From: Scandinavium goeteborgense
GTDB lineage: Bacteria > Pseudomonadota > Gammaproteobacteria > Enterobacterales > Enterobacteriaceae
Length of the DNA stretch: 64,000 nt
NCBI RefSeq assembly: GCF_003935895.2
Contig: NZ_CP054058.1
Span: 2,833,177 to 2,897,176, forward strand
Reading direction: 5' to 3'
The notes under the pieces were generated by a model that saw only the letters and a list, made by a program, of their open reading frames with translations, searched no databases and had not been told where the DNA came from. The stretch's first letter is position 1. The number at the start of each line of letters is the position of its first letter. Made by a program: the position numbers and the translations under genes. This document shows positions 48,713 to 60,655 of this stretch, piece by piece.

Positions 48713-49288
48713 ATGCGTGTCATTACGTTAGCGGGCAGCCCGCGTTTTCCTTCACGTTCCAGCGCGCTGCTGGAATATGCCAGAGAGACCCTCTCCCGGG
48801 TGGACGTCAAGGTCTGTCACTGGCATTTGCAGAATTTCGAACCGGAAGATTTGCTCTATGCGCGTTTTGACAGCCCTGCTCTGCTGGCGCTTATCGAACA
48901 ACTGGCGCAGGCAGACGGCCTGATTGTCGCCACGCCGGTCTATAAAGCCTCTTTTTCGGGCGCATTAAAAACCCTGCTCGACCTGTTACCGGAACGCGCG
49001 CTGGAAGGCAAAGTAGTGCTGCCGCTGGCCACCGGCGGCACCGTGGCGCACATGCTGGCGGTGGATTACGCCCTGAAACCTGTACTCAACGCCCTGAAAG
49101 CACAGGAAATCCTGCACGGTGTTTTCGCCGATGACAGCCAGGTTCAGGATTATCAGCACAAACCGCAGTTCAGCCCAAACCTACAAAAACGCCTTGATAG
49201 CGCGCTGGAAACCTTCTGGCAGGCGCTGCACCGCCGCGACATCCGCGTTCCGGCCTTCCATCTTCCGCAAGGAGTCGCCCATGTTTAA
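48713..49288 (+). CDS. ssuE: SsuE, NADPH-dependent FMN reductase
   Basis: SsuE supplies reduced FMN to the monooxygenase SsuD. The 191-residue flavodoxin-like protein has [19 protein letters not shown] and [19 protein letters not shown]. It starts the ssuEADCB sulfonate operon behind AGGAGAGG. In E. coli a fimbrial operon lies between ssu and pyrD, but here the two are 235 bases apart and divergent. Control by Cbl and CysB under sulfate starvation is known for E. coli. Confidence 0.95.
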   Translation: MRVITLAGSPRFPSRSSALLEYARETLSRVDVKVCHWHLQNFEPEDLLYARFDSPALLALIEQLAQADGLIVATPVYKASFSGALKTLLDLLPERALEGKVVLPLATGGTVAHMLAVDYALKPVLNALKAQEILHGVFADDSQVQDYQHKPQFSPNLQKRLDSALETFWQALHRRDIRVPAFHLPQGVAHV

Positions 49289-50270
49289 TCTGTTTCGTCC
49301 CCGCATTCGCAGCCTGGCGCTGACCGGGTTGCTGACCCTTTCGGCCTGGAGCCACGCGGCAGAACCTGCGCCTGACGCGCTGCGCATCGGTTACCAGAAA
49401 GGCAGCATTAGTATGGTGCTAGCGAAAAGCCACCAGCTTCTGGAAAAACGCTACCCGACCACCAAATTCTCGTGGGTAGAATTTCCCGCAGGCCCGCAAA
49501 TGCTCGAAGCATTGAACGTTGGCAGCATTGATTTGGGCAGTACCGGCGATATCCCGCCTATATTCGCGCAGGCCGCAGGGGCCGATTTAGTTTACGTCGG
49601 CGTCGAACCGCCGAAACCGAAAGCGGAAGTGATTCTGGTGCCGGAAAACAGCCCAATCAAAACCGTGGCTGATTTGAAAGGCCATAAAGTGGCGTTACAG
49701 AAAGGCTCCAGTTCACACAACCTCTTACTGCGCGCATTACAGCATGCTGGCCTGAAATTTACCGATATTCAACCCATCTGGCTGACGCCCGCCGACGCCC
49801 GTGCGGCATTCCAGCAGGGTGACGTTGACGCCTGGACCATCTGGGACCCGTACTATTCCGCCGCGTTATTGCATGGCGGCGTGCGAGTCCTGGCCGACGG
49901 CAGCGAGCTGAAGCAAACCGGCTCCTTCTATTTAGCCTCGCGCCCTTACGCTGAGAAAAACGGTGCCTTTATAGAAGGCGTCCTTGACACCTTTAGTCAG
50001 GCCGATGCCCTGACGATTAGCCAGCGTCAGCAAAGCACTGAGCTGCTGGCGAAAACGATGGGCCTGCCGGAAGCGGTGATTACCAGCTACCTCAGCCATC
50101 GCCCACCGACCGCCATCGGTCCTGTCAGCGAAGAAACAGCCCGTCGCCAGCAGGACACCGCCGATCTGTTTTATGAAAATCACCTGGTGCCGAAAAAAGT
50201 CGACATCAATAGCCGCATTTGGCAGCCCACTTCTCAGCCTTCAGCAGCCCAACAAGGAGCTAAATCATGA
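49281..50270 (+). CDS. ssuA: SsuA, alkanesulfonate-binding protein
   Basis: This is the periplasmic binding protein for aliphatic sulfonates. The ATG at 49281, after AAGGAG and overlapping the ssuE stop by eight bases, gives 329 aa with a signal peptide ending SHA-AEP. The segments [17 protein letters not shown] and [18 protein letters not shown] are characteristic. It is slightly longer than E. coli SsuA at the C-terminus. Confidence 0.94.
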   Translation: MFNLFRPRIRSLALTGLLTLSAWSHAAEPAPDALRIGYQKGSISMVLAKSHQLLEKRYPTTKFSWVEFPAGPQMLEALNVGSIDLGSTGDIPPIFAQAAGADLVYVGVEPPKPKAEVILVPENSPIKTVADLKGHKVALQKGSSSHNLLLRALQHAGLKFTDIQPIWLTPADARAAFQQGDVDAWTIWDPYYSAALLHGGVRVLADGSELKQTGSFYLASRPYAEKNGAFIEGVLDTFSQADALTISQRQQSTELLAKTMGLPEAVITSYLSHRPPTAIGPVSEETARRQQDTADLFYENHLVPKKVDINSRIWQPTSQPSAAQQGAKS

Positions 50271-51412
50271 GCCTGAATATGTTCTGGTTTTTACCGACGC
50301 ATGGCGACGGTCACTATCTTGGCAGTGACGATAACGCCCGTCCGGTCGATCACGGTTATCTCCAGCAGATTGCCCAGACCGCAGACCGCCTCGGCTTCAC
50401 CGGCGTGCTGATCCCAACCGGTCGCTCCTGCGAAGATGCCTGGCTGGTTGCGGCGTCGATGATCCCGGTAACGCAACGGCTCAAATTCCTGGTTGCTCTT
50501 CGCCCAAGCGTGATTTCCCCTACCGTCGCCGCCCGCCAGGCCGCGACGCTGGACAGATTATCCAACGGCCGCGCACTGTTTAACCTGGTGACCGGCAGCG
50601 ATCCGCAGGAATTAGCCGCCGACGGTGTCTTCCTCGATCACACTGAACGCTATGAAGCCTCCGCGGAATTTACGCATATCTGGCGGCGCCTGCTGGAAGG
50701 CGAAACCGTCGATTTTGACGGTAAATATCAAAAAGTGCGTGGCGCTAAACTGATGTTTCCACCGGTTCAGCAGCCGCGTCCTCCGCTCTATTTTGGCGGC
50801 TCGTCGGACGTGGCACAGGATCTGGCAGCCGAACAAGTTGACCTCTATCTGACCTGGGGCGAACCGCCTGCGCAGGTAAAAGAAAAGATAGCCCAGGTCC
50901 GCGCGAAGGCCGCTAAACACGGGCGTAAAGTCAGGTTTGGTATTCGTCTGCACGTGATTGTGCGCGAAACCAATGCCGAAGCCTGGGAGGCTGCCAACCG
51001 ACTGATTTCCCGCCTCGATGACGACACCATCGCCAAAGCGCAGGCGGCATTCGCCCGCACCGATTCCGTTGGCCAGCAGCGGATGGCGGCCCTGCACGGG
51101 GGGCAGCGAGACAAACTCGAAATCAGCCCTAACCTGTGGGCAGGCGTTGGTTTGGTTCGCGGCGGCGCGGGTACGGCGCTGGTGGGCGATGGCCCAACCG
51201 TGGCCGCGCGCATTAATGAATATGCGGCCCTGGGTATCGACAGCTTTGTGCTTTCCGGATATCCGCATCTGGAAGAGGCTTACAAAGTGGGTGAACTACT
51301 GTTCCCGCACCTGGACGTCGCCATCCCGGAAATCCCTCAGCCGCCTGCATTGCAGGTGCAGGGCGAAGCCGTCGCCAATGAGTTTTTACCGCGCAAAGTC
51401 GCGCAGAGTTAA
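50267..51412 (+). CDS. ssuD: SsuD, FMNH2-dependent alkanesulfonate monooxygenase
   Basis: SsuD splits alkanesulfonates to aldehyde and sulfite with O2 and reduced flavin from SsuE. It is 381 aa and has the luciferase-like barrel ([42 protein letters not shown]). Its ATGA start overlaps ssuA. Confidence 0.96.
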   Translation: MSLNMFWFLPTHGDGHYLGSDDNARPVDHGYLQQIAQTADRLGFTGVLIPTGRSCEDAWLVAASMIPVTQRLKFLVALRPSVISPTVAARQAATLDRLSNGRALFNLVTGSDPQELAADGVFLDHTERYEASAEFTHIWRRLLEGETVDFDGKYQKVRGAKLMFPPVQQPRPPLYFGGSSDVAQDLAAEQVDLYLTWGEPPAQVKEKIAQVRAKAAKHGRKVRFGIRLHVIVRETNAEAWEAANRLISRLDDDTIAKAQAAFARTDSVGQQRMAALHGGQRDKLEISPNLWAGVGLVRGGAGTALVGDGPTVAARINEYAALGIDSFVLSGYPHLEEAYKVGELLFPHLDVAIPEIPQPPALQVQGEAVANEFLPRKVAQS

Positions 51413-51421
51413 GGAGTCTTT

Positions 51422-52213
51422 ATGGCAACGCCTGCAAATAAGTGGTTGCTCCGCGTTGCCCCCTGGCTGCTGCCGGTGGGCATCGTCATCCTGTGGCAAA
51501 TTGCCTCGGTGACAGGCTGGCTTTCGAGCCGCATTCTGCCGTCGCCTGAAGGCGTCGTCGAAGCGTTCTGGTCACTTTCAGCCAGTGGCGAACTGTGGCA
51601 GCACCTGGCGATCAGCTCGTGGCGGGCCCTGGTAGGTTTCTCTATTGGCGGCTCAATTGGCCTGATTCTCGGGCTTATCAGCGGGCTGTCGCGTTGGGGA
51701 GAACGTCTGCTCGATACCTCGATTCAAATGCTGCGCAATGTGCCGCATCTGGCGCTGATCCCGCTGGTGATTCTGTGGTTTGGCATTGATGAAAGCGCCA
51801 AGATTTTCCTCGTTGCCCTCGGCACGCTGTTCCCGATTTATATCAATACCTGGCATGGGATCCGCAATATTGACCAGGGACTGGTGGAGATGGCGCGCAG
51901 CTATGGTTTATCCGGCCCGGCGCTGTTTTGGCATGTGATCCTGCCCGGCGCCCTGCCCTCGATTATGGTCGGTGTACGCTTTGCGTTGGGCCTGATGTGG
52001 CTGACGCTGATTGTTGCGGAGACGATTTCTGCCAACGCCGGGATTGGCTATCTGGCGATGAACGCCCGCGAATTTCTGCAAACCGACGTCGTGGTGGTTG
52101 CCATTATTCTTTATGCCCTGCTGGGTAAACTGGCGGATGTTAGCGCGCAATTGCTGGAGCGCGTCTGGCTGCGCTGGAATCCGGCTTACCAATTGAAGGA
52201 GGCTTCCGTATGA
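51422..52213 (+). CDS. ssuC: SsuC, sulfonate ABC permease
   Basis: This is a 263-residue membrane component with about six helices and the binding-protein-dependent permease loop ([25 protein letters not shown] split by membrane segments). It pairs with SsuB and SsuA and overlaps ssuB by four bases. Confidence 0.94.
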   Translation: MATPANKWLLRVAPWLLPVGIVILWQIASVTGWLSSRILPSPEGVVEAFWSLSASGELWQHLAISSWRALVGFSIGGSIGLILGLISGLSRWGERLLDTSIQMLRNVPHLALIPLVILWFGIDESAKIFLVALGTLFPIYINTWHGIRNIDQGLVEMARSYGLSGPALFWHVILPGALPSIMVGVRFALGLMWLTLIVAETISANAGIGYLAMNAREFLQTDVVVVAIILYALLGKLADVSAQLLERVWLRWNPAYQLKEASV

Positions 52214-52989
52214 ATACGGCTCGTCTGAATCCAGGCATCCCGCTGTTGCTGAACAATATTGGTAAACGCTACGGCAGCAATACGGTGCTCAATGAACTCG
52301 ATCTTCACATTCCAGCCGGGCAGTTTGTGGCGGTAGTTGGGCGCAGCGGCGGCGGGAAAAGTACGCTCCTGCGCTTACTCGCCGGGCTAGAAAAACCCAA
52401 TGCGGGCGAGCTGCTGGCGGGCAACGGTCCGCTGGCTGCAAGTCAGCAAGAAACGCGCATGATGTTTCAGGATGCGCGGCTGCTGCCCTGGAAAACGGTT
52501 ATCGATAACGTCGGTTTGGGCCTGAAAGGAAAATGGCGTGATGCGGCGCTGGAAGCACTCGCGGCCGTTGGCCTGGAAAACCGTGCCGGAGAATGGCCTG
52601 CGGCGCTTTCTGGCGGTCAAAAGCAGCGAGTGGCCCTGGCGCGAGCGCTGATTCATCGCCCAGGCTTATTGCTGCTGGATGAGCCACTCGGGGCGCTGGA
52701 TGCGCTGACGCGTCTTGAAATGCAGGATTTGATCGAGTCGTTGTGGCTGTCCCAGGGGTTCACCGTGTTGCTGGTGACGCACGATGTCAGCGAAGCGGTG
52801 GCGATGGCCGACCGGGTGCTGTTGATTGAAGACGGGAAGATTGGGCTGGATTTGACGATTGATCTCCCGCGCCCGCGCCGGAAAGGGTCCGTGCGTTTGG
52901 CGGAACTGGAAGCGGAAGTGTTGAACCGGGTGTTGAAACGTGGGGGATCGGAGCAACAAATTAAAAGGTGGGCATCGGCGAATGCCTGA
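52210..52989 (+). CDS. ssuB: SsuB, sulfonate ABC ATPase
   Basis: The ATPase that drives sulfonate import has 259 residues with Walker [10 protein letters not shown], signature LSGGQKQR, Walker B LLLLDEP and the switch histidine in LVTHDVSEA. It is the last gene of ssuEADCB and is followed by a REP palindrome with a T tract. Confidence 0.95.
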   Translation: MNTARLNPGIPLLLNNIGKRYGSNTVLNELDLHIPAGQFVAVVGRSGGGKSTLLRLLAGLEKPNAGELLAGNGPLAASQQETRMMFQDARLLPWKTVIDNVGLGLKGKWRDAALEALAAVGLENRAGEWPAALSGGQKQRVALARALIHRPGLLLLDEPLGALDALTRLEMQDLIESLWLSQGFTVLLVTHDVSEAVAMADRVLLIEDGKIGLDLTIDLPRPRRKGSVRLAELEAEVLNRVLKRGGSEQQIKRWASANA

Positions 52990-53019
52990 TGCCCACCCCG
53001 TGAGAACAAAACAATGTAG

Positions 53020-53053
53020 GCCCGGTAAGCGCTAGCGCCACCGGGCATTTTTT
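53020..53053 (+). repeat. REP palindrome and ssu terminator
   Basis: GCCCGGTAAGCG, CTAG, CGCCACCGGGC forms a palindrome followed by ATTTTTTT. It closely matches the element after putA (6988-7014). It stands between convergent ssuB and pepN. Confidence 0.8.
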
Positions 53054-55665
53054 TACGCTAACGCTTTGGTGATTTTCTCGAACAGATCGCCCGACAAATT
53101 CTCCAGCCCTTTCAGCTGTTCCAACGCGGCACGCATTTTTTCCTGACGTGCTGCATCGTAACGTTTCAGACGAATCAACGGCTCAATCAGACGCGACGCC
53201 ACCTGCGGGTTACGGCTGTTCAACTCGGTCAGCATTTCGGCCAGGAACTGGTAGCCGCTGCCGTCTTCCGCATGGAACGCTGCCGGGTTGCTCATCGCAA
53301 AAGCACCAATCAGCGAACGGATACGGTTCGGGTTGCTCAGGGTAAACGAACGGTGTTTTAGCAGGCTACGCACGGTTTCCAGCACGTTCTCTGCCGGGCT
53401 GGTGGACTGGAGAATGAACCATTTGTCCATTACCAGGCCGTCGTGATGCCATTTGTCGTCGTACTCCTGCATCAGCGCGTCACGGCACGGCAACTGTGCG
53501 GCAACGGCCGCCGCCAACGCCGCCAGGGCATCGGTCATGTTGTCAGCGTGATGATACTGATGCGTCACCAGCGTATCGGCCAGCTCTGCATCGCCAAACG
53601 CCAGGTAGCGCAGACAGGTGTTACGCAGCGAACGCTTACCGATGTCAGCATGCTCCACGCGATAAGCGTCGAGTTTGTTGACGTTGTAGACGGCGAGGAA
53701 TTCATCCGCCAGCTCTTTCGCAAGCGTACGGGTCAGTGCTTCGCGCACCGTGGCAATGGCGACGGGATCGATAATCTCGAACAGTTCCGCGATTTCATTC
53801 ACCGACGGCAGGGTGAGGATTTCTGCGGCCAGGGCCGGATCAATCTTCTCATCCAGCAATATCGCCCGGAACGCATCAGCCACATGCAGCGGCAGCGACA
53901 GCGGCTGACCCTGCTGATGACGGTTCACATTCAGCTTGATGTAAGTCGCGAGCAGGCTCTGCGCCGCATCCCAACGAGAGAAATCGTTTCGCGCGTGACG
54001 CATCAGGAATGTCAGCTGCTGATCGCTCCATTTATATTCCAGTTTCACTGGCGCGGAGAATTCGCGCAGCAGCGACGGCACCGGCTGGAAGTAGACGTTA
54101 TCAAAGATGAACGTCTGCTCGGCCTGAGTCACGTTCAGCACGTTATGCACCGGATGACCGCCCTTCTGCAGTGGGATCACGTTGCCTTCGTTGTCATAAA
54201 GTTCGATGTCGAACGGAATATGCAGCGGCTGCTTTTCCTGCTGTTCAGAAGTCGGTGGGGTGTGCTGTTTGATGGTCAGCGTGTACTGCTCGGTTTCCGG
54301 GTTGTAGTCGTCATGCACGGTCACAACCGGCGTACCGGACTGGCTGTACCAGCGGCGGAAATGCGAGAGATCAACGTTGGACGCATCTTCCATCGCCTGC
54401 ACGAAATCGTCACAGGTGGCGGCGCTGCCATCGTGACGCTCAAAGTAAAGCTGCATCCCTTTCTGGAAATTCGCTTCGCCGAGCAGCGTGTGCAGCATAC
54501 GGATCACTTCTGAACCCTTTTCGTACACGGTCAGGGTGTAGAAGTTGTTCATCTCGATAACCATATCCGGGCGGATCGGGTGCGCCATTGGGCTGGCGTC
54601 TTCAGCGAACTGCATCCCGCGCATGGTGCGGACGTTACTGATGCGGTTTACCGCACGCGAACCGAGATCTGAGCTGAACTCCTGATCGCGGAACACCGTT
54701 AAGCCTTCTTTCAGGCTCAGCTGGAACCAGTCGCGGCAGGTCACGCGGTTACCGGTCCAGTTATGGAAATATTCATGGCCGATCACGCGTTCGATATCGA
54801 GATAATCTTTATCGGTAGCGGTATCGGTGCGCGCCAGAACGTATTTGGAGTTAAAAACGTTCAGACCTTTGTTTTCCATCGCACCCATGTTGAAGAAGTC
54901 GACGGCGACAATCATATAGATGTCGAGATCGTATTCGAGACCGAAACGGTCTTCGTCCCACTTCATGGAATTCTGCAGCGAGGTCATCGCCCACGGGGCG
55001 CGATCCAGATTGCCGCGATCGACGAACAGTTCCAGCGCGACTTCACGACCCGAACGGGTGATGTATTTGTCACGCAGTACGTCGAAATCACCGGCCACTA
55101 ATGCAAACAGGTAGCACGGTTTCGGGAACGGATCCTGCCACTGTACCCAGTGACGGCCGTTTTCCAGGTCGCCCTGCGCAACGCGGTTACCATTGGAGAG
55201 CAGGTAGGGATATTTGGTTTTATCGGCGATGATTTTAGTGGTAAAACGCGCCAGCACGTCCGGGCGGTCCAGATACCAGGTGATGTGGCGGAACCCTTCC
55301 GCTTCACACTGCGTACAAAGCGCTTCACCCGACTGATACAGGCCTTCCAGCGCGGTGTTTGCCGCCGGGCTGATTTCATTCACGATGCGCAGCGTGAAAC
55401 GCTCCGGCAGCCCGTTAATCACCAGCTGATTATTTTCTTCTTTATAATCACTCCACGGCTGGTCGTTCACGTGCAGTGAAATCAGGGTTAAATCTTCACC
55501 ATTGAGGCGCAGCGGCGTGGCAGACGCAGCGTGACGAGTCATCTGGCTTTCTGCAGTCACGATGGTTTTTGCGGCATCCAGGTCAAAGGTCAGGCCGATA
55601 TCGCTGATCAGGTATTCCGGCGCACGGTAGTCGTGGCGGTATTTGGCTTGGGGCTGTTGTGTCAT
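53053..55665 (-). CDS. pepN: PepN, aminopeptidase N
   Basis: PepN is the major broad-specificity M1 zinc aminopeptidase of the cytosol, 870 aa as in E. coli. Substrate-binding GAMENKGLN is followed by the zinc site HEYFHNWTGN with the distal glutamate in LKEGLTVF. Other parts are the N-terminal beta domain (to about 190), the thermolysin-like domain and the C-terminal helical domain. Confidence 0.97.
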   Translation of the reverse strand: MTQQPQAKYRHDYRAPEYLISDIGLTFDLDAAKTIVTAESQMTRHAASATPLRLNGEDLTLISLHVNDQPWSDYKEENNQLVINGLPERFTLRIVNEISPAANTALEGLYQSGEALCTQCEAEGFRHITWYLDRPDVLARFTTKIIADKTKYPYLLSNGNRVAQGDLENGRHWVQWQDPFPKPCYLFALVAGDFDVLRDKYITRSGREVALELFVDRGNLDRAPWAMTSLQNSMKWDEDRFGLEYDLDIYMIVAVDFFNMGAMENKGLNVFNSKYVLARTDTATDKDYLDIERVIGHEYFHNWTGNRVTCRDWFQLSLKEGLTVFRDQEFSSDLGSRAVNRISNVRTMRGMQFAEDASPMAHPIRPDMVIEMNNFYTLTVYEKGSEVIRMLHTLLGEANFQKGMQLYFERHDGSAATCDDFVQAMEDASNVDLSHFRRWYSQSGTPVVTVHDDYNPETEQYTLTIKQHTPPTSEQQEKQPLHIPFDIELYDNEGNVIPLQKGGHPVHNVLNVTQAEQTFIFDNVYFQPVPSLLREFSAPVKLEYKWSDQQLTFLMRHARNDFSRWDAAQSLLATYIKLNVNRHQQGQPLSLPLHVADAFRAILLDEKIDPALAAEILTLPSVNEIAELFEIIDPVAIATVREALTRTLAKELADEFLAVYNVNKLDAYRVEHADIGKRSLRNTCLRYLAFGDAELADTLVTHQYHHADNMTDALAALAAAVAAQLPCRDALMQEYDDKWHHDGLVMDKWFILQSTSPAENVLETVRSLLKHRSFTLSNPNRIRSLIGAFAMSNPAAFHAEDGSGYQFLAEMLTELNSRNPQVASRLIEPLIRLKRYDAARQEKMRAALEQLKGLENLSGDLFEKITKALA

Positions 55666-55860
55666 AAAAAACCTTTAGCATCTTTTGTAAAGTGTCCGGT
55701 CCAGTCTATTCCTGTTGTCACGTTCACGCTACGCAGAATGTTCATCTTTTCAGGGGCAAACACGCAAATTGCTACATATTGATAACACGCGGCACGTTTT
55801 GCCCTCGACCCGTCAGACACCTTGTGTTGTGATCGGGGTTCAATAAATCGATAAACAAGG

Positions 55861-55901
55861 TATACTCCTGCGGTTTCAGCCGTTGTTTATTGTACTAAAC
55901 G
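55861..55901 (+). promoter_or_regulatory. pncB promoter element and NadR box
   Basis: A -10 like TATACT (55861-55866) is followed by TGTTTA, six bases, TAAACG (55884-55901), one mismatch from the NadR operator TGTTTA-N6-TAAACA. NadR represses pncB when NAD is plentiful. Confidence 0.75.
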
Positions 55902-55929
55902 CTCCTTTATGAGGATGCTATTGCGCACC

Positions 55930-57132
55930 ATGACACAATTCGCTTCCCCTGTTCTGCAGACTCTGCTTGATACAGATGCTTATAAGCTGCATATGCAGCA
56001 GGCCGTCTTCCATCATTATTATGATGTCCAAGTGGCTGCAGAATTTCGCTGCCGCGGTGATGACCTGCTCGGTATTTATGCTGACGCCATCCGCGAACAA
56101 GTCGAAGCGATGCAGTCGCTGCGACTGCAGGACGACGAGTTTCAGTGGTTGTCCGGCCTGCCGTTCTTAAAGCAGGACTACCTCGACTGGCTGCGCGATT
56201 TTCGCTACAACCCCCAGCAGGTCATCATTCGTAACGATAATGGCAAATTAAACATTCGCCTCGAAGGCCCGTGGCGTGAAGTCATCATGTGGGAAGTTCC
56301 GCTGTTGGCCGTCATTAGCGAGCTGGTTCATCGCTATCGTTCCCCCGAAGCCAGCGTTGAGCTGGCGCTTGAGACACTGGAACGTAAGCTGGTTGATTTC
56401 AATCACCTTACCCAGGATATGGATATGTCTGGCTTCCGCCTGATGGACTTCGGCACCCGCCGTCGTTTCTCTCGTGAAGTACAGCAGGCGATTGTCGAAC
56501 GTCTTCAGCAGGAGTCGTGGTTTGTCGGCACCAGTAATTATGATCTGGCGCGCCGTCTGTCACTGACCCCGATGGGCACTCAGGCACACGAATGGTTCCA
56601 GGCACATCAGCAAATCAGTCCTGACCTGGCGACCAGCCAGCGCGTGGCGTTGGCTGCCTGGCTTGAAGAATATCCGGACCAGCTGCGGATTGCCCTCACC
56701 GACTGCATCACCATGGACGCTTTCCTGCGTGACTTCGGCCCGGAGTTTGCCGAACGTTATCAGGGGCTGCGTCATGACTCCGGGGATCCGGTGGAATGGG
56801 GTGAAAAAGCCATCGCGCATTATCAGAAGCTCGGTATTGATCCGATGAGCAAAGTGCTGGTGTTCTCCGATAATCTCGACCTGAAAAAGGCCGTTGATTT
56901 GTATCGCCACTTCTCGTCGCGGGTGAATCTGAGCTTCGGGATAGGCACGCGGCTGACCTGCGATATCCCTCAGGTGAAACCGCTGAATATCGTGATAAAA
57001 CTGGTGGAATGTAACGGCAAGCCGGTGGCCAAACTGTCCGATAGCCCAGGCAAAACCATCTGCCACGATAAGGCGTTTGTTCGCGCTTTACGCAAAGCCT
57101 TCGACCTTCCCCAGGTCAAAAAGGCCAGTTAA
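55930..57132 (+). CDS. pncB: PncB, nicotinate phosphoribosyltransferase
   Basis: PncB makes nicotinate mononucleotide from nicotinate in NAD salvage. The ATG at 55930 (MTQFASP) gives 400 aa as in E. coli. The autophosphorylated histidine lies in the LRHDSGDP region, and DFGTRRRFS and GTSNYDLA mark the type II PRTase fold. A NadR box lies about 30-45 bases upstream. Confidence 0.96.
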   Translation: MTQFASPVLQTLLDTDAYKLHMQQAVFHHYYDVQVAAEFRCRGDDLLGIYADAIREQVEAMQSLRLQDDEFQWLSGLPFLKQDYLDWLRDFRYNPQQVIIRNDNGKLNIRLEGPWREVIMWEVPLLAVISELVHRYRSPEASVELALETLERKLVDFNHLTQDMDMSGFRLMDFGTRRRFSREVQQAIVERLQQESWFVGTSNYDLARRLSLTPMGTQAHEWFQAHQQISPDLATSQRVALAAWLEEYPDQLRIALTDCITMDAFLRDFGPEFAERYQGLRHDSGDPVEWGEKAIAHYQKLGIDPMSKVLVFSDNLDLKKAVDLYRHFSSRVNLSFGIGTRLTCDIPQVKPLNIVIKLVECNGKPVAKLSDSPGKTICHDKAFVRALRKAFDLPQVKKAS

Positions 57133-57138
57133 TCAGCA

Positions 57139-57170
57139 AAAGGGAGCCTCAAAGGCTCCCTTCTTCTTAT
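57139..57170 (+). terminator. pncB terminator
   Basis: GGGAGCCT and AGGCTCCC arms are followed by TTCTTCTTATT, just after the pncB stop. Confidence 0.8.
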
Positions 57171-57303
57171 TATTTTCTCAATTCTCCCCGTCTCGCTACG
57201 AATTCCTCTTGTCTGATGAAAGATGACAGGTAACATAGGGATCCCCCTTAATTAAGGGCGGAAAGAGATAACTTTATTCTGGACTACTAACAGAGAGATT
57301 AAT

Positions 57304-58704
57304 ATGAGCGTTGTGCCTGTAGCCGACGTACTCCAGGGCCGCGTAGCCGTTGACAGCGAAGTCACCGTGCGCGGATGGGTGCGTACCCGTCGAGATTCAA
57401 AAGCTGGCTTTTCCTTCCTCGCCGTCTATGACGGTTCCTGCTTTGATCCTGTACAGGCCGTCGTCAATAATTCTCTGCCCAATTACGATCAGGAAGTGTT
57501 ACGCCTGACGACCGGCTGTTCCGTGATTATCACCGGTAAAGTGGTGGCATCTCAGGGTCAGGGTCAGAGTTTTGAAATTCAGGCGTCTCACGTTGAAGTG
57601 ACTGGCTGGGTTGAAGATCCGGATACCTATCCAATGGCGGCCAAACGCCACAGCATCGAATACCTGCGTGAAGTTGCGCACCTGCGTCCGCGTACCAACC
57701 TGATTGGTGCCGTCGCCCGTGTGCGTCACACTCTGGCGCAAGCGCTGCACCGCTTCTTCCACGAGCAGGGCTATTTCTGGGTATCTACCCCACTCATCAC
57801 CGCTTCTGATACTGAAGGCGCGGGTGAGATGTTCCGCGTTTCTACGCTGGATATGGAAAACCTGCCGCGTAACGATCAGGGCAAAGTCGATTACGACAAA
57901 GACTTCTTTGGTCGTGAAGCGTTCCTGACCGTTTCCGGTCAGCTGAACGGCGAAACTTATGCCTGTGCGCTGTCCAAGATTTACACCTTCGGCCCAACCT
58001 TCCGTGCTGAAAACTCAAACACCAGCCGCCACCTGGCGGAATTCTGGATGCTTGAGCCGGAAGTGGCCTTTGCCGACCTGGAAGATAACGCCGCACTCGC
58101 TGAAGCCATGCTGAAGTATGTCTTCAAAGCGGTGCTGGAAGAACGTGCCGATGACATGAAATTCTTCGCCGAGCGCGTTGATAAAGATGCCGTCAGCCGT
58201 CTGGAGCGTTTTGTTGAAGCAGACTTCGCCCAGGTGGATTACACCGACGCGATCACCATTCTGGAAAACTGCGGTCAGACCTTCGAGAACCCGGTCTTCT
58301 GGGGCGTGGATCTCTCATCCGAGCACGAACGTTACCTGGCTGAGAAACACTTCCAGGCTCCGGTTGTTGTGAAAAACTACCCGAAAGACATTAAGGCATT
58401 CTATATGCGCCTTAATGACGACGGTAAAACCGTTGCGGCAATGGACGTTCTGGCTCCAGGCATCGGTGAAATCATCGGTGGCTCCCAGCGTGAAGAGCGT
58501 CTGGACGTGCTTGATGCGCGTCTGGCTGAGATGGGTCTGAATAAAGAAGACTACAGCTGGTACCGCGATCTGCGTCGCTACGGTACTGTGCCTCACTCCG
58601 GCTTCGGTCTTGGTTTTGAGCGTCTGATTGCCTACGTGACCGGCGTTCAGAACGTTCGTGACGTGATTGCGTTCCCGCGTACTCCGCGTAACGCCAGCTT
58701 CTAA
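57304..58704 (+). CDS. asnS: AsnS, asparaginyl-tRNA synthetase
   Basis: This class IIb synthetase has 466 aa. It has an N-terminal OB anticodon-binding domain (about 1-110, [20 protein letters not shown]), motif 2 around [21 protein letters not shown] and motif 3 [15 protein letters not shown]. It charges tRNA-Asn in the cytosol. Confidence 0.98.
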   Translation: MSVVPVADVLQGRVAVDSEVTVRGWVRTRRDSKAGFSFLAVYDGSCFDPVQAVVNNSLPNYDQEVLRLTTGCSVIITGKVVASQGQGQSFEIQASHVEVTGWVEDPDTYPMAAKRHSIEYLREVAHLRPRTNLIGAVARVRHTLAQALHRFFHEQGYFWVSTPLITASDTEGAGEMFRVSTLDMENLPRNDQGKVDYDKDFFGREAFLTVSGQLNGETYACALSKIYTFGPTFRAENSNTSRHLAEFWMLEPEVAFADLEDNAALAEAMLKYVFKAVLEERADDMKFFAERVDKDAVSRLERFVEADFAQVDYTDAITILENCGQTFENPVFWGVDLSSEHERYLAEKHFQAPVVVKNYPKDIKAFYMRLNDDGKTVAAMDVLAPGIGEIIGGSQREERLDVLDARLAEMGLNKEDYSWYRDLRRYGTVPHSGFGLGFERLIAYVTGVQNVRDVIAFPRTPRNASF

Positions 58705-58718
58705 GTTTTCCCTTCTGC

Positions 58719-58750
58719 AAAAGCCAGCTTCTCAGCTGGCTTTTTTTTGG
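58719..58750 (+). terminator. asnS terminator
   Basis: AAGCCAGCT and AGCTGGCTT arms with an eight-T tract, 15 bases after asnS. Confidence 0.9.
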
Positions 58751-59307
58751 CCTTTGTCAGGATTTGTGAGTAAGTTTCTACAAATATAAAGGTCAACCGC
58801 CTTCCCTAACCAAAATGTTACACCCCATGTCTCGACATAATTCCGCACACATTTCCAGCAACACTTCTGTTGCGCTTAAGTATACCCCTGGCGCTTAGCA
58901 TACAAAATAACCACCAGCAACGCGCACGAAAAGCTAACTTTGACACATAAGAAAAAGTGAGATGAGAAGCGTTCTTATATAGAAAAAGCCTTTATCAAAA
59001 TTAAAGATAAGCTTTTCATATAGATATATAAGTTATCGTAGATTAATTAAGCGGCAGGCAAGGAAATTTGAGGTGGTTCACAAAGTTCCCTGATTTACAC
59101 AAATTATTACACATTATTTCTTATTGTTACCTATTTACGATATTTGTAGCACTTTCAGGCTAGCGAAACGTTGTCATGAATGGAAATATGCCTGTCAGAC
59201 ACAGAAAGACACCAAACTCTCATCAATAGTTCCGTAAATATTTATTGACGAAAACTATTGGCGGTAGTGGAAAGTGTCCATAAAAAAACCAATGAGGGTA
59301 ATAAATA
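58751..59307 (+). promoter_or_regulatory. ompF control region, promoter and leader
   Basis: This AT-rich gap of 557 bases has no gene. From about 59110 it follows the E. coli ompF upstream region: OmpR-site-like TTATTGTTACCTATTTACGA, then -35 TAGCGA (59161-59166), 17-base spacer and -10 AAATAT (59184-59189). A leader of about 110 bases ends ATGAGGGTAATAAATA before the start. OmpR-EnvZ control and MicF pairing to the leader are expected from E. coli. Confidence 0.75.
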
Positions 59308-60483
59308 ATGATGAAGCGCAATATCCTGGCAGTGGTTATCCCTGCCCTGTTGGCAGCTGGTGCGGCAAACGCAGCAGAAATCTATAACAAAAATGCCAAC
59401 AAACTGGATTTCTACGGTAAAGCAGTGGGTGAACACGTCTGGACTACCAACGGCGACACCGACAGTTCTGACACCACCTATGCTCGTATCGGTTTCAAAG
59501 GTGAAACTCAGATCAACGATCAGATCACCGGTTATGGTCAGTGGGAATACAACCTGAATGCATCTAACGCTGAAGGTGCTCAGGGAACAGCTACCCGTCT
59601 GGCCTTTGCTGGTCTGAAATTTGGTGACGCGGGTTCTATCGACTACGGTCGTAACTACGGCGCCATCTACGACGTAGCGGCATACACCGATATGCTGGTT
59701 GAGTGGGGCGGCGATTCATGGGCGGCTACCGATAACTTCATGAACGGCCGTTCTAATGGCCTTCTGACTTACCGTAATACCGATTTCTTCGGTCTGGTTG
59801 ATGGCCTGAGTTTCGCCCTGCAGTATCAGGGTAAAAACGAGCGCAACAGCCCAATCACTGTTGACTATGATGACAACGGTACGCCGAACAGTGTAAATCT
59901 GTCCGGTAACGGCGCTAAAGCGAACGGTGATGGCTTCAGCTCTTCTGTTCAGTACGCATTCCTGGACGGCTTCAGCGTTGCTGCGGGTTACGAAACGGCT
60001 GACCGTACTGACGATCAGTCTAACCCGCAAACTTACGCCATTGATGGTGTTGCTGGTAACGCAAGTGCTGGCGGCGAACGCGCTGAAGCATGGTCTACTG
60101 CATTCAAATACGACGCGAACAACGTCTACGCGGCAGTGATGTATGCTGAAACTACCAACATGACTCGCGAGCCGGACAGCAACTTCGCGAACAAAACTCA
60201 GAACATCGAAGCCGTGGTTCAGTACCAGTTCGACTTCGGTCTGCGTCCATCCATCGGTTACGTACAGTCTAAAGGTAAAGACCTGCTGGCACGTCCTGGC
60301 TTCGACGGCGGCGATGCTGACCTGGTTAAATACATCGAAGTGGGTTCATGGTACTACTTCAACAAGAACATGAACGTCTACGCAGCATACAAATTCAACC
60401 TGCTGGACGACAACGACTACTCTAAAGCATCTGGTCAGGCTACCGACGACCAGGCTGCTGTAGGTATCGTTTACCAGTTCTAA
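59308..60483 (+). CDS. ompF: OmpF general porin
   Basis: This is a trimeric 16-strand outer-membrane porin for small hydrophilic solutes, including many beta-lactams. The 391-residue precursor begins [20 protein letters not shown] with cleavage after ANA, and the mature start [16 protein letters not shown] is typical. The constriction loop segment ([22 protein letters not shown], loop 3) and the terminal GIVYQF are present. Position after asnS and the leader both identify it as ompF and not ompC. The gene is intact. Confidence 0.95.
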   Translation: MMKRNILAVVIPALLAAGAANAAEIYNKNANKLDFYGKAVGEHVWTTNGDTDSSDTTYARIGFKGETQINDQITGYGQWEYNLNASNAEGAQGTATRLAFAGLKFGDAGSIDYGRNYGAIYDVAAYTDMLVEWGGDSWAATDNFMNGRSNGLLTYRNTDFFGLVDGLSFALQYQGKNERNSPITVDYDDNGTPNSVNLSGNGAKANGDGFSSSVQYAFLDGFSVAAGYETADRTDDQSNPQTYAIDGVAGNASAGGERAEAWSTAFKYDANNVYAAVMYAETTNMTREPDSNFANKTQNIEAVVQYQFDFGLRPSIGYVQSKGKDLLARPGFDGGDADLVKYIEVGSWYYFNKNMNVYAAYKFNLLDDNDYSKASGQATDDQAAVGIVYQF

Positions 60484-60507
60484 TCAGTACGCCACTTTGT
60501 TATATGC

Positions 60508-60538
60508 TTGAAAAACAGGGCTTCGGCCCTGTTTTTTT
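60508..60538 (+). terminator. ompF terminator
   Basis: AACAGGGC and GCCCTGTT arms with a TTCG tetraloop are followed by seven Ts. This is the last recognisable backbone element before the accessory block. Confidence 0.9.
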
Positions 60539-60655
60539 ATGGCTGGCAGTAAATAATCGTGACTTTCAAAAAGCCCCTCCCTTTTTCTCGCAAACGGTGT
60601 CAACGCAAAGTAGAAGTGGCACCTTTACTGCGAGACAGAAATGTCCTGCCGAAGT

